Source: Halicephalobus mephisto
Lineage: Eukaryota > Nematoda > Chromadorea > Rhabditida > Panagrolaimidae
NCBI GenBank assembly: GCA_009193035.1
Contig: SWDT01000007.1
Span: 496,001 to 560,000, forward strand
Direction: 5' to 3'
Length of the DNA: 64,000 nt
Below the pieces are notes generated by a model. That model made no database searches and was not told the origin of the DNA. It saw only the letters and a program-made list of their open reading frames with translations. Below, piece by piece: positions 10,366 to 21,951 of the stretch. Position 1 is the first letter of the stretch; every line of letters begins with the position of its first letter. A program made the translations under genes and the position numbers.

Positions 10366-11535
10366 TTTGCTACTTCTGTCAAGGTTGTTGAGTTTGATAC
10401 AGTTTTAGAAATGTGTTAAAATTTTTATTAGATATAAAAAGTTAAAAAATCTTCTTTCAATAGGTTTTTTTTCCATTGACTACTTGCAGTCTTTGTTGAT
10501 CTTCTGTTTTCGTTTTTTTGGTTTAGTTTTCATCGAAGGAAAGACCGCGTTTGTGTGACATTTGAGTACCGGACAATTTTAGTACCAGTTTATAAGTGTG
10601 TTCGCTGGATGAAGAAAGGGGTGCGGATGTTGGAGAAATGACTGGGACACACAGCTATAGTCATTTTGAACTTCTGTGTCTGGCATTTTTGTTTCTCGCA
10701 AAATCGCGTTCTAAATATTCTGTTTTTAACAATTGAATTATATATTTTTTTTTTGGTTTTGTTTTGAAAAGTAAGATATTGAGATTTTTTTAATATGGAG
10801 GATTTTGGGGGTTTTAGGATTTTAGGGAAATGTTTAAGATTGAGTAAAATTGAAATTTTGAGAGTTATGGAAATTCGTAAAAATTTTTGTGGTTTTTGCA
10901 GTAGTGTAATTTGGGATCAAGATTCGGAATTTTTTAATTTTGGAAATATTTAAAATTTTAGGAGATCGATTAAACTTGAGATTTTAGGAGTTTTTAGAAA
11001 GTTATGGAAATTTGTGTCGAGATAATTTCGTAAAAATGTTTTTTAAAAATTTTTACGATAATATAATTTTGGAATTAAAATCTGGAATCAAAAATTCTGA
11101 TTTTTAAAGATATTTTAGAAATTTTTAAAATCTTGAGCAAACTTTTGGGAACAGTTAAATCCGAGATTTTAGAAGTTTGTAAAATTCTGGAATTTTTGGA
11201 ATCTCATAAATTTCTAGAATTCAAAATTTTCTTAGATCCTAAATTCTGGAATTTTTTAGAATTTCATAAGTTTCTAGAATTCAAAATTTTCTTAGATCCT
11301 AAATTCTGAAATTTTGACATTTTCAAAAACCTCATACAGCCTTCTGGAATCTTTCAAAATCTAATCAAAACTTTCGAAATTTCCTAAAAGCTTTCGGAAT
11401 CCAATCTAGACTTTTGAAGTTACCAAAAATCTTGAGTTTTTAAAATTCGTGTCGAGACTATTTCGTAATTTTTTTGGTTTTTTTAATAATATGGTTTTTG
11501 AGAATTATAAAAATTTTAAATTTTAATATTTAGTT
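10366..11535. other. Intergenic, no supported gene
   Basis: The 3' flank of the WDR43-like gene is followed by a GC-balanced island at 10500-10720 with short open frames on both strands (minus: MPDTEVQNDYSCVSQSFLQ…, and a basic stretch KTKPKKRKQK) that lack splice support. From 10790 to 11520 there is AT-rich repeat with the AATTCGTGTCGAGACTA core. Confidence 0.4.
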
Positions 11536-14500
11536 ATGTCGGTGACGACGAAGAAGAAACCTAGAGTCTTCAGAGACGGCTTCAAGTATGTCGTTCACAA
11601 ATTAAATGCCAACGGCACTGTTCAATATTGGCGTTGTCAGCAATTCAGAAGCTGTCACGGAAGGGCAGTTTCTGAAGTTGGGACTTTCGATATTCGACCT
11701 ACACAACCTCATAATCATCCTCCTGTTGAAGAAGTATGAGTTAATTTTTTATTTTTAATAATTAAAAATAATATTTATCGTAGTGTAAATTAAATTTTTA
11801 AAAACTTAAAAAAAAATTGAATTTTAAAAAATAACGATTGCATTTTTACCGTAATTTCGGAAATTATCGTGGTGGGACCTGATTTACGATTTTTTGTCAT
11901 TAAAGTAGATTTATAAAAATTAATGATTTTTTTTAAATATAAAAATTAATGATTTTTCTAAAATATAAAAATTAATAATTTTTCTAAAATATAAAAATTT
12001 GAAAATTTTTCTAAAATATAAAAATTAATGATTTTTCTAAAATATAAAAATTTGAAAATTTTTCTAAAATATAAAAATTAATGATTTTTCTAAAATATAC
12101 AAATTAATGATTTTTATGCAAATTTGGCGAAATTTAAAAATTTATTTAAAATATGCAAATATCTGATTTTATGTACTGTAATACAGGTCAGGTTTTTGGA
12201 AGTTTATTTCTTTAGTTTGAAAAAATATATAAAGTTAAAGAAAAATAATAGGAAAGTTGGATCTGAAACGTCAGATTCAGGAAATAGCGAGCGCTCTATT
12301 ACCGTAACTTCAGAGATCATCGTGGTAGGAGTCAGTTCATGTCCTGTATCAAGACCAGAGTTGTCGATTTTCGAATAGGTTTCGGATTAATTTGAATTCA
12401 AAAATCGAAAGATTCGAATTATAACCAAATTAATTCAAGTTAAAAATCGAAGAATTCTAATTATAACCGAACTAATTCAAGTTCGGAATCGAAATCGAAA
12501 AATTCGAATTATAACCGAACTAATTCGAATTCAAAAATCAAAGAATTCGAATTATAACCGAACTAATTCGAATTCAAAAATCAAAGAATTCGAATTATAA
12601 CCGAACTAGTTCAAGTTCAGAATCGAAATCGAAAAATTCTAATTATAACCAAATTAATTCGAATTCAAAAATCGAAAGATTCTATAACCAAACTAGTTCA
12701 AGTTAAAATTCGAAAGATTCTAATTATAACCGAACTAATTCGAATCCAAAAATCGAAATTTTCGAAAATTCGACAGATCTGGTCAGTACTAACATGTCCG
12801 GTATTCAATTGCGACTAGTTTTTTAAATTTTTATTTATCATTTAATTTTCCTAAATTAAACTTTTATTTTTAGTTGAATTTTAAACAACTTTGAAGTTAT
12901 CTAAAATTATGGAAATTTTTTTCGAAATAATTTTGTAAAAAATATTTTAATTTTTGTAATTTTATTATTATTGAAATTTTCGAAAAAATTTAAACATTCG
13001 TGTCGAAACAGCTTTTTTGAAATTTCTCGTTTCTTAAATTTTATTTTTTTAATATTTTTAATATTTTTAATTTTTTTTTGTTTTAGCGTTCACCTGAAGA
13101 ACTGGAGTCGATTACTGTCAGTGAGAACTTTGGAATGGGATCCAGAAGAAGGAAAAAAACTCATCCAGTAAGTTTGAAATTTTCTATAAAAATTTTACTT
13201 TTCTGTACCTAAATTTCCATTTCTTAACTTATAAAGTTTTAACTTTTTATGTAAATTCCTAATTTTATATATGAATTTCTAATTTTATATAAGTTTTAAC
13301 TTTTTTATATAAATTCCTAATTCTTCACACAAAATTTAACTTTTTTATATGAATTTTTAATTAATAATAAAAACTTCAAAATTTTTTATATGTTCTTTTT
13401 TCACATAAACTTTCGATTTTTATATGAATTTCTGATTTTTTATAACCTTTGATTTTTTATGTAAATTTTAATTTTCTTAATTTTTACTTTTTGTATATGG
13501 AAATTTTAGATATGGAATTGTTTTACTGAAATTGAAGAAGAAGGAAAACGAAAAAACAAATGTATTCAATGTAGTTTTACAACAGAGGATAGTGTCCATG
13601 CTACTTTGAGATCTCATGTTCGGAAATTTCACAGTATTGGACCTGCTAGTTTATACACGAAGTTGGTGATGGAAGTTGAAGAATACATGAAGAATAAAGA
13701 AACTCAACAAAAACCAGTACCTTCGCAAGTGTATGTTTCTGAACCGACGAATCCGACGGAGAAACTGCAGTTTTATTTGGACTCGATTGAACAGAAAACA
13801 GAAGCTCGTTTGGATCAGGTTATCAGTGAGTTTTTGAATTTAAAATTAGAAAATTCTAAAAGTTTAAAATTAGAAAATTCTAAAAGTTTAAAATATAACA
13901 GAATGCGGATCTAAAATCAAGGATTTTAATTATTTCCAAGTTCTGGAAAATTTTTATTAAGATGATTTTTTAAATAATGTTTATTTTTGATTTTTATAAT
14001 AGTATATTTATTGGAATTTAGTAAAAAAATCTAAAATTGAATAAAAATTTACAGGACATAGGTCTGTATTTAAGAATTTCATTTTTTAAAGAAATTTAAA
14101 AGTTTTAAATTTTGAATTTTAAAAAATTATAAAAGTTATAAAAAGTTTTAAATTTTGAATTTTAAAAAATTACAAAAATTTTAAATTTTGTATTTTTTTT
14201 TATTTTTTAGTATTTTTAATATTTTTTACTTTTTAGATGATGTTCTAGAGAATACTGGAAGAACTACACCAGCTGATTTGACATCTAACATGAATGTTCT
14301 TAATTCTTCGTCTTCGTCCTTTGTTCCTGGATTTAGTACTGCTTCGAATCTTAATTTATCCGAAAAATCCAAATCTGTAATTACAGAATTGACAAACAAA
14401 CAATCGACTACGGTATTTAATTCGCCTTCTACTTCTATGAATGTTACTGTAAAAGAAGAAATAACATCGCCTGTGAAAAAAAAACGTAATTCATCTGACG

Positions 14501-14977
14501 GAACAGATCCTTCTTCGCCGTTTTTGATGCTTCCTGAAAATTTGCTAAATGTTTTTCAAGAAGCTGCCTCAGGGAAACCTACGACTGTTTTTTCACTTTC
14601 AAGTACTTCAAGTATTTCTGATCTCTTGAATGTTGCCAAGGAATTAAAATTGAAATTTATGTTTGATGCGGGTTGTGGGTCGGAATATTGTCTTTCAAGA
14701 GATGGATCTTCTGAAATGCTGGTAATTGTGGATTTTGGAAGTCAAGTAATAGTTAAAACGAAAAATAACAATATTGTTGTGGAAGAAGTAATATGGTCAA
14801 AAGCGGAATGGGATCAATTCCTATGGGCAATTAGAGGTAAATGTTCGAAATTGTTTAATATAATTACGGTAGATTGATATTTGTAGTTTAAATATAATTT
14901 TAAATAGTTTTTTTGATAATATGGATGTTGAATATTGTTGGAGTTATTTTTTTTCAGATGCATTTGAATTACGATAG
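11536..14977 (+). CDS. FLYWCH and BED-type zinc-finger protein
   Basis: Five exons join in phase: 11536-11733, 13087-13167, 13510-13825, 14237-14836 and 14958-14977, giving 404 residues. Residues 10-61 are a FLYWCH finger: FRDGFKYVVHK, YWRCQQFRSCHGR and HNH, with ligands C34, C40, H59 and H61. Residues 94-134 look like a BED finger: IWNCF at the start, then C111-x2-C114 and H129-x4-H134 (NKCIQCSF…RSHVRKFH). Between them lies a basic patch SRRRKKTHP. The rest is Ser/Thr-rich with a globular C-terminus. In C. elegans the FLYWCH proteins FLH-1/2/3 and PEB-1 are DNA-binding regulators, and BED fingers also bind DNA, so a transcription-factor role is likely (inference). The last exon adds only DAFELR and a stop and is embedded in a tandem array. 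Intron 1 (1353 bp) is full of repeats. The next gene starts 443 bp downstream on the same strand. Confidence 0.8.
11734..13086. repeat. Repeat-filled first intron of the FLYWCH gene
   Basis: At 11900-12115 a 27-bp unit (AAATTAATGATTTTTCTAAAATATA) repeats about eight times. At 12370-12780 a unit of about 45 bp with TTCGAATTATAACCGAACTA repeats about nine times. A short open frame at 12124-12378 lies between the two arrays; I do not consider it an exon. Confidence 0.6.
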
Positions 14978-15300
14978 ATTGATTTTTGTAGTTTAAATTT
15001 AATTTTAAATAGTTTTTTATATAGACGTTGAATATCGTCGAAATTATTTTTTTTCAGATGCAGTTGGATTACGGTAGATCGGTTTTTGTAGTTTAAATAT
15101 AGTTTTAATCAGTTTTTTTATATAGATGTTGAATATCGTCGAAATTACTTTTTTTTCAGATGCAGTTGGATTACGGTAGATCGATTTTTGTAGTTTAAAT
15201 TTAATTTTAAATAGTTTTTTATATAGACGTTGAATATCGTCGAAATTACTTTTTTTTCAGATGCAGTTGGATTACGGTATTGTTCGATAGGATTACGGTA
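14860..15300 (+). repeat. Tandem multiplication of the FLYWCH gene's terminal exon and intron end
   Basis: Four units of about 100 bp each contain TTACGGTAGATYGATTTTTGTAG, GTTGAATATCGTCGAAATTA and a strong acceptor TTTTTTTTCAG|ATGCA followed by TTTGAATTACGATAG or GTTGGATTACGGTAG. With the upstream exon ending in phase 1, each unit offers an alternative last exon coding DAFELR or DAVGLR and a stop. The array stops just before the UGT gene, whose own acceptor and ATG resemble the same junction. Confidence 0.7.
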
Positions 15301-15420
15301 GATTGGTTTTTGTAGTTTAAATATAATTTTACGATTATTACTATTTTACATTATGGACGTTGAATATCGTTGAAATTATTTTAATTATTTTAATTTTGTT
15401 AAATTTATTTTTTTTTTCAG

Positions 15421-17574
15421 ATGAATTTGTTGAAAATTTTATTTATTTTGATCACTGTGAAATGTACAAAATCGAAATTGGTAGATAATTTATTTATTTT
15501 TGCAAACCCGATGTCTCCATCTCATTTGTCTGTCGGATTTGATATAGCAGAAAGATTTAATAATTCAGAAAACATTTTCGATGTCAGATGGCCAATGATG
15601 GATTCTGTAGTTAATTATCCATCTAGAAAAAATTTTAAAGTTTTAATTTTTGATAATTGTATGAAAAAATCGGCCGAATTGAAGAAATTTGTGGATGATT
15701 CTGCGATGAGAAATTCGGGAAGTATTGTAGCGATGTTTAAAGTTCTACAGTATGCCATGGAAAGTTTAATTGTTCCGTGTACTTTTGACAGAAAAATAGC
15801 AAATAATTCAAAATTGAATAATTTGGCTTTGATAGACATGTATTCTCCTGGATGTTTTGTGGTTATTTCCAGAAGACAAAATGCGAAAATTGCATATTTT
15901 GCGCCTACTGTAGAATCTTCGACAATTTCAGCAATGTCCGGAACACCGCTTCCTGGTTATGTCATAAGTCTTTTCAAAAGCGATCCAAGAAATATTTTTC
16001 ATATAAGATTAACGAATTTTTTTGCTCATGGTGTTTTTAGAATATTTTTGATTCAATTGCCTCTGGCTAAATGGTGGTATAATGGTGATGACAAAGTATA
16101 CGGTAGACAAGATGAAAGTTTCGTAGCTGTTAATTCTCATAAGTTTATTGATTTTCCAGTGCCTAAGGCACAGTCAATTGTGGAAATAGGAAATTTTCCC
16201 AAAAAAGAAATAAAACAACTAGATACTGTAAGTTTAATTTTTTAATTTCTAAAATGTTTGAAATTTTTAATTTTTTAAATGTTTGAAATTTTTAATTTCT
16301 AAAATTTATAAAATATTTGGAATTTTTAATTTTTAAATTTCTAAAATATTTAAAATTTAAAATTTTTTAATTTCTAAAATGTTTGGAATTTTAAATTTTT
16401 AAATTTTGTTAATTTTTTAAATTTTTTAAATTTTAAATTTTGTTAATTTCTAAAATATTTAAAATTTTTAATTTTTAAATTTCTAAAATGTTTGGAATTT
16501 TTAATTTTGTTAATTTTTTAAATTTCTAAAATGTTTGAAATTTTTAATTTTTTTAAATTTCTAAAATGTTTGAAATTTTTAATTTTTTAAATTTCTAAAA
16601 TGTTTGGAATTTTTAATTTTGTTAATTTTTTAAATGTTTGGAATTTTTAATTTTTTAATGATATTATTTATAGAAAATTGAAAAATTTATGGATTCTTAT
16701 GAATCAATAGTGTATTTTTCGATGTCGACGTACTCCAACGACGGCCAACTTCCAAATGATCTTGTTAGAGAATTTATTGCGACTTTCACGAGATTTCCAA
16801 AAGTTGGATTCATCTGGAGACTGAAAGGGGGCCTAGTGGATTCGATCCCAAGGAATGTTATGTTTGTCGACTGGATTGATCAGAGATCTCTTTTGAGTAA
16901 GTTGTTTATAAATTTAATTTTTATGTGTTGTGGATGCATAGTCCCCATGACCGGAGATATCCAGAACACCGAAGTCTTAACAGTCCCTTTTCTCCACTGA
17001 GGAGTACAAAAAGAAACACTTTGGTGTACTGGGGGTCCTCCCCGGGTGTAGCTCTGATATTAGTAATATTTGTTCCTACTTTGTATTGTTTCTCATTCTA
17101 ACTAGAAGACAACAATAAGAATATGATTTTTCAGGTAATCCTAAAACTAAAGTTTTGATTACACATTGCGGGATGAACAGTGTTTTGGAAGCTTTCCATG
17201 CAGGAGTGCCGATGATCGGAATTCCGACCATGGGAGACCAGTTCCCTACGGCGGAACGAATCAAAAGGTTAAAGTCAGGAATTATTCTGAATATACATAC
17301 TTTGAACGAAATTCAACTGTCGTATTCTCTTCGAAAAATTCTGAAATCAGATTCGCCTGAAACTAAATCGGCGAAAAAGATAAAAGATATGTTGGAATTT
17401 GAGAGAATGAAAGGAATATCCCTCGATGGAGTCCATAACTTGAGGAAATTTGTCGAAATTAATCAAGAAAAATTTAAAAAATTCTACATTCCGAAATGTA
17501 TGGATTGGATTAGTCATTTTTGTCTCGATTGGGCGGCAGTTTTGATTTTTGTAATCATGGTTTACTTTTTCTAG
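15421..17574 (+). CDS. UDP-glucuronosyltransferase (UGT, GT1 family)
   Basis: Three exons, 15421-16227, 16674-16896 and 17135-17574, join in phase to 489 residues. UGTs move a sugar from a UDP-sugar to small lipophilic molecules at the ER membrane; in nematodes they serve detoxification. The N-terminus is a signal peptide (MNLLKILFILITVKCTKS). H35 in NPMSPSHLS sits where the catalytic His is expected. The donor-binding signature is FVDWIDQRSLL (333-343), then LITHCGMNSVLEAFHAG (351-367) and GIPTMGDQ (372-379). A hydrophobic helix near the end (AAVLIFVIMVYFF) is the expected membrane anchor, but the usual basic cytosolic tail is missing. Differences from the family: WIDQ instead of the common WxPQ, and YFSMSTYSN where YFSLGS is typical, so substrate or activity may differ. 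The ATG follows an acceptor directly, consistent with trans-splicing. Intron 1 is a tandem AT repeat; intron 2 carries an LTR-like insertion. Confidence 0.9.
16926..17114 (-). mobile_element. Solo LTR-like repeat inside a UGT intron
   Basis: A 189-bp element with ends TGTTGTGGATGC…AGACAACA; the same sequence forms both ends of the element at 25853-26303, in opposite orientation. Here only one end copy is present, so it is best read as a solo LTR. The flanking 5-mers (TTATG and ATAAG) are not identical. It lies wholly within intron 2 of the UGT gene. Confidence 0.7.
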
Positions 17575-18570
17575 TCGAAATTTAATAAATTTTAAAATTA
17601 AAATATTTAAAATTAAATTCAAAAATTTTAAAATTAAAATATTTAAAATTAAATTCAAAAAGTTAATAAATTTAACCAATTTTGAAATTCAGATATTTAA
17701 AATTAAATTCAAAATTTCAATAAATAAAAAAACATTTTTATTGAATTTCGATCATGATTTTTTTCAAAATATTCTAAAAATATGTAAATTCCGGATTTTT
17801 TAATTTTCGATTTTAACTGAAAAATTTTAAAAAATTTAAATAAGAATTTTTTTGAATACTTCCCTTAAACTTTCTGGTTTTGCAATAATGTGTTTTTTTT
17901 TCATGAAAATTTGCGTTTTGTTTTTGCAAGAAAGTACTTAAAACGATGACAAATTTTTGCATCAGTACGTTCACCTAATTTTTTAATGATTTTAAAGATT
18001 TTTTTGAATCAGTGGTTCTTCTGACAAGTTCTGGTTCAGAACAAACAACAAACTATTAAATTCTATTGCTTCAGGAAGTTACTTTATTTTAAAAAATAAA
18101 AATTTTATAAAATTCTGAAAATAGTCTTGAAACGAAATTTTAAAATTTTCCAGTCGAGATCAAAACTGGAATTTTCTTATTTTTTTAAATTCTATAATCG
18201 TAAAATTATTTAAAAAATAAAAATTTTATAAAATTCTGAAAATAGTCTTGAAACGAAATTTCGAAATTTTCCAGTTGAGATCAAAACTGGAATTTCCTTA
18301 TTTTTTTAAAAAATAGGAATTTTATAAAATTCTGAAAATAGTCTTGAAACGAAATTTTAAGATTTTCCAGTTGAGACCAAAGATCATTAATTTTTTACAT
18401 TCTTCTAAAATTATCCGGTTGATTTAAAAATGTAGATCTTTATCCGGTGTTCCGAAATCCTTTTTGAAGATCTTAAGTACATTATTATAAAAAGTAAAAA
18501 TTTTATAAAATTCTAAAAGTAGTCTTGAAACGAAATTTTAAAATTTTCCAGTCGAGATCAAAGATCGTTA
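17575..18570. repeat. Intergenic AT-rich repeats
   Basis: At 17575-17720 AAATTAAATTCAAAAATTTT units occur. At 18085-18560 about four units with the core GAAAATAGTCTTGAAACGAAATTT and TTTCCAGTYGAGATCAAA occur. No gene is seen. Confidence 0.5.
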
Positions 18571-18577
18571 ATTTTTT

Positions 18578-18747
18578 TGCATTTTTCTAAAATTATCCGG
18601 TTGATTTAAAAAATGTAGATCTTTATCCGGTGTTCCGAAATCCTTTTTGAAGATCTTAAGGAACTCGCCGAAGACGATCTGTTCTCCACCAAATCCCACA
18701 CGATTGATGCGATCGTTAATCAGATCCAGGATCCGTTCTCGATCGCC
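18578..18747 (-). CDS. Strand-ambiguous coding island (candidate last exon)
   Basis: On the minus strand an acceptor (ttactttttag) opens a frame GDRERILDLINDRINRVGFG, then GEQIVFGEFLKIFKKDFGTP, then about 19 residues to a stop; the …INRVGFGGEQIVFGEFLKIF part resembles half an EF-hand (weak inference). On the plus strand a frame FEDLKELAEDDLFSTKSHT, then IDAIVNQIQDPFSIALK ends at a good donor (A|gtaaca, 18754). Codon use is good in both. About 64 bp of the island is duplicated at 18420-18480. I cannot decide strand or function. Confidence 0.35.
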
Positions 18748-18799
18748 CTAAAAAGTAACAAATTTTCTTTTATTTTTTCATTTTCAAAAAATTTCGAAA

Positions 18800-19712
18800 A
18801 TGAAAGTTTTCATTATTTTTTGTTTTTTGATTATTCTCACTTCTGCCCAATGGTACGGTCCCCCACCCCCGATGTACTACGGACCCCCTATGCACTATGG
18901 GTACTACGGACACCCCGGGTACTACAACCCTTACGGCTACGGATATGGCCACGGCTATCACCACCCTTACGGATACCGCGGTGGATTGGGTAATTTTCGA
19001 TTTTATTAATTTTGAATTATTAAATTTTGTGTAAATTTCTATAATTCGGAAGAAAATTAAAAATTAATTTAACATATTATTTGAATTTTTAGAATCTTCT
19101 AGAATCATAGGAAATTCTGGAATTCAGAAAAATTTAAAAAATTTTTATCGGGGAAATTTTGTAACAAGTTTGATTTTTTATAAAATTCTAAAAAAATTTC
19201 TTACGAGATTATAGAAACTTCTGTCTGGGAAGTTTTGTAACAAGTTTGATTTTTGATTTTTGATTTTTAAAATAATGTGATTTTAAATTTTCTAATTCCC
19301 GAAAATCGTTTTCAAACAACTTTATAAAAATTTTTTATAAGATTTAAAAAAAATTTTTTATAAGATTCTAAAAAAATTTTTTTATAAGATTCTAAAAAAT
19401 TTTTTTTAATTTTCTTATGAGATTATAGAAACTTCTGTCTAGAAAGTTTTGTAACAAGTTTGATTTTTGATTTTTAAAATAATGTGATTTTAAATTTTCT
19501 AATTCTCCAAAATCGTTTTCAAAAAACTTAAAAATAATTTTTTATAAAATTCTAAAAAATTTTTTTATAAAATTCTAAAAAATTTTTTTAAAATTTTCTT
19601 ACAAGATTATAGAAACTTCTGTCTGGGAAGTTTCGTAACAAGTTTGATTTTTGATTTTTACAATAATGTGATTACAGGACGGTATATCGTCAGAAGGATC
19701 CTCTGGGGTTGA
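18800..19712 (+). CDS. Small secreted GY-rich peptide A
   Basis: Two exons, 18800-18989 and 19678-19712 (35 nt), joined in phase 1, give 74 residues. The signal peptide is MKVFIIFCFLIILTSA. The mature part is almost entirely Tyr, Gly, Pro and His (QWYGPPPPMYYGPPMHYGYY…), like nematode YGG-type neuropeptide-like/antimicrobial peptides. The last exon encodes RYIVRRILWG: a basic amphipathic end closing in Trp-Gly, where Gly could donate an amide. It lacks the STW motif of its relatives but shares the split-gene layout: signal plus middle on exon 1 and a tiny exon for the C-terminus. The 688-bp intron holds three copies of a repeat of about 180 bp that includes the sequence near the acceptor. No TATA box is obvious. 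Being a secreted peptide is well supported; membership of the STW family is inferred. Confidence 0.75.
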
Positions 19713-19924
19713 AAGACCAAAGGCTCTGGAGTTCGACTTTTCAAAAAACGAAGAAATTAATCAACAAATATTTATTATTTCAAGTATTCTGACAGTAAAA
19801 TTTAAATTAAACAATATTTTGAATTTTGCATTTTTAAAATTAAACAATATTTTGAATTTTGCATTTTTCGCAGTAATTGTAAAAATAAAGTAATTTTAAA
19901 ATCGAGAAAATCCGGATACAGTAA

Positions 19925-21463
19925 TCATCCCCAAAACAGATGAGCAATGAAGTTTCTGTCCCAAGCTGAAAATACAATTATTTAAAAATAAAAGTAATTT
20001 TATTTAAAAAATCAATTAAAATAATTTTTATAATTAAGTTTTTTTATATCACAATTATTTCATAATTTTTTCAAAAAAGCAATTGAAAAAATAAAAAATT
20101 CAATTTTAAATTCAGAAATTTTTCTGATTATTTCGTTTCAGAAGATTTTTTAGAAAAAAAGGAATACAAATTCTGAATATGTATTTTGAGAATTTTAAAA
20201 TGATATATAACTTGTTTGAAAAAATCCCTTCTAGTAAGCTGACTTTTCTTGTTAGTCAATTTAATTATTTTTAATTTTTGTAATTAAGTATATTATTTTT
20301 TATTACAATTATTTCATAATTTTTTCAAAAAAGTATTAAAAAAATAAAATTCTGAATTTAGTGATTTTTCTGATTATTTTGTTTCAGAAGATTTTTTAGA
20401 AAAAAAGGAATGCAGATTTTGAATATGTATTTTGAGAATTTTAAAATGATATATAACTTGTTTGAAAAAATCCTTTCTAGTTAGTGGACTTTCTTTAGTA
20501 TGGATTTTTTTAATTCCTACTATTTAAGCTCATGACAGAAGAACAAATCAAATATCATTCATGACGAGATCATTATTCTTTTTTTATTTTTAAATTTTTT
20601 TTGACCTAAATTAGTGAATTCCGACCGTTTCTGATCAATTATAGAACAATAACGAATCAATACTAATTTCATCAAAAATGATCGAAATTCATTCGAATCA
20701 AAAAAAAGTAAAAAATAATTTCATCACGAAAAATAATAAATTTATTTTTCTAAAATAATTTTAATTATTAAAAATTAACAATTTTTTTATTTAAAAAAAT
20801 AAGCATTTTTTGATTTTTTTAAATAATAGTCTCATGACGAAAATATTTATTTTTCTAAAATAATTTCAATTATTGATTTTCAAATTAATAATAACCAAAA
20901 TTACTGTAGAAAAATGAACAAAAAATATTTCTTGTCGGGACCACTTTTTTGATTTTTTTGAATAATGGTCTCAGGATGAAAATATTTATTTTTCTAAAAT
21001 AATTTCAGTTTTTGATTTTCAAATTACTAATAACTAAAATTACTGTAGAAAAATAAATAAAAAATACTTCTTGTCGAGACCACTTTTTTGATTTTTTTTG
21101 AATAATGGTCTCATGACGAAAATATTTATTTTTCTAAAATAATTTCAGTTGTTGATTTTCAAATTATTAATAACCGAAATTACTGTAGAAAAATAAATGA
21201 AAAATATTTCTTGTCGAGACCGTTTTTTTGAATAATGGTCTTACCACGAAAAATATTTATTTTTTAAATGAAAAATTTGCTTTTTAATAATTACAGTAAT
21301 CACAAAACTAACTTGATCCTCCATTAGCCACAGGATTACCGGAAACGAAATAACCAGTTCCGGGAACGACGTAATTCAACTCATTTCCCCCCAGGGACCA
21401 CGGCCTGGCTTCTGACATCTTCAGAATAATAAACAAAAACAAAAACATTTGAAAAATCTTCAT
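19925..21463 (-). CDS. Small secreted STW-family peptide B
   Basis: Two exons on the minus strand, 21463-21313 and 19965-19925 (41 nt), joined in phase 1, give 63 residues. Signal peptide MKIFQMFLFLFIILKMSEA. The mature part is RPWSLGGNELNYVVPGTGYF, then VSGNPVANGG, then STWDRNFIAHLFWG and stop. The last 14 residues match peptides C-F, and the LFWG ending leaves a C-terminal Gly that amidating enzymes could use. The NYVxP and SGNPV blocks match peptide C, which is transcribed divergently 489 bp away. The donor is gttagt and the acceptor tattttcag. Without splicing the frame stops two codons later (GSS), so the small exon was found only by searching for the shared module. The intron (1347 bp) contains a tandem repeat of about 140 bp. 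Confidence 0.8.
20930..21265. repeat. Tandem repeat in the intron of peptide gene B
   Basis: Three to four units of about 140 bp carrying CTTGTCGAGACCACTTTTTTG, AATAATGGTCTCATGACGAA and AAATTACTGTAGAAAAATRAA. Confidence 0.6.
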
Positions 21464-21474
21464 TTTTAAAAAAA

Positions 21475-21715
21475 ATCAAAAACTTTTTTTTTTCGAAAAA
21501 AATTCAAATTTTTTTTCAAAGTTAAAAATCTTTTTTTTCGAAAAAAATTCAAATTTTTTTAAAATTAAAATCTTTTTTTTTCGAAAAAAATTCAAATTTT
21601 TTTAAAATCAAAAACTTTTTTTTTTTCGAAAAAAATTCAAATTTTTTTAAAATCAAAAACTTTTTTTTTCGAAAAAAATTCAAATTTTTTTTCAAAGTTA
21701 AGAATCTTTTTTTTT
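21475..21715. repeat. TTTTTTCGAAAAAAATTC array between a TATA box and gene B
   Basis: Five units of about 45 bp with the palindromic core TTTTTCGAAAAAAATTCAAA. They lie between the only TATA-like box upstream of peptide gene B (TATAAAAAG on the minus strand at 21728-21720) and its ATG at 21463, so they may have lengthened the 5' leader. Confidence 0.5.
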
Positions 21716-21869
21716 TGGACTTTTTATACTTTTTTTGAAATGTAATTTGTGATGACTGTAAATCTTGGAATCCATTCGTCATCTGGCTATAGAATCCAAC
21801 ACAAACTAGAATTTCGAAATCAAATTTTTTGTAATTTTTTGGTCATCAAAAAGTGCAACAAAAAAGTCC

Positions 21870-21894
21870 CCGCCCATTCCCTAAGGCTATAAAT
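21870..21894 (+). promoter_or_regulatory. Core promoter of peptide gene C
   Basis: CCGCCCAT (21870-21877), ten bases, then TATAAAT (21888-21894), 64 bp before the ATG. The same box, spacing and distance occur before peptide gene D. Confidence 0.6.
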
Positions 21895-21951
21895 GAATTC
21901 GAAAAAATACAAAAATTAATTTCAAATTTGTTTAATTTTTTGAAATAAAAA

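Noticed and set aside
10500..10720. Possible small minus-strand gene (MPDTEVQNDYSC…) after the WDR43-like gene
   Set aside because: No acceptor or donor supports it and open frames exist on both strands; left as an unexplained island.
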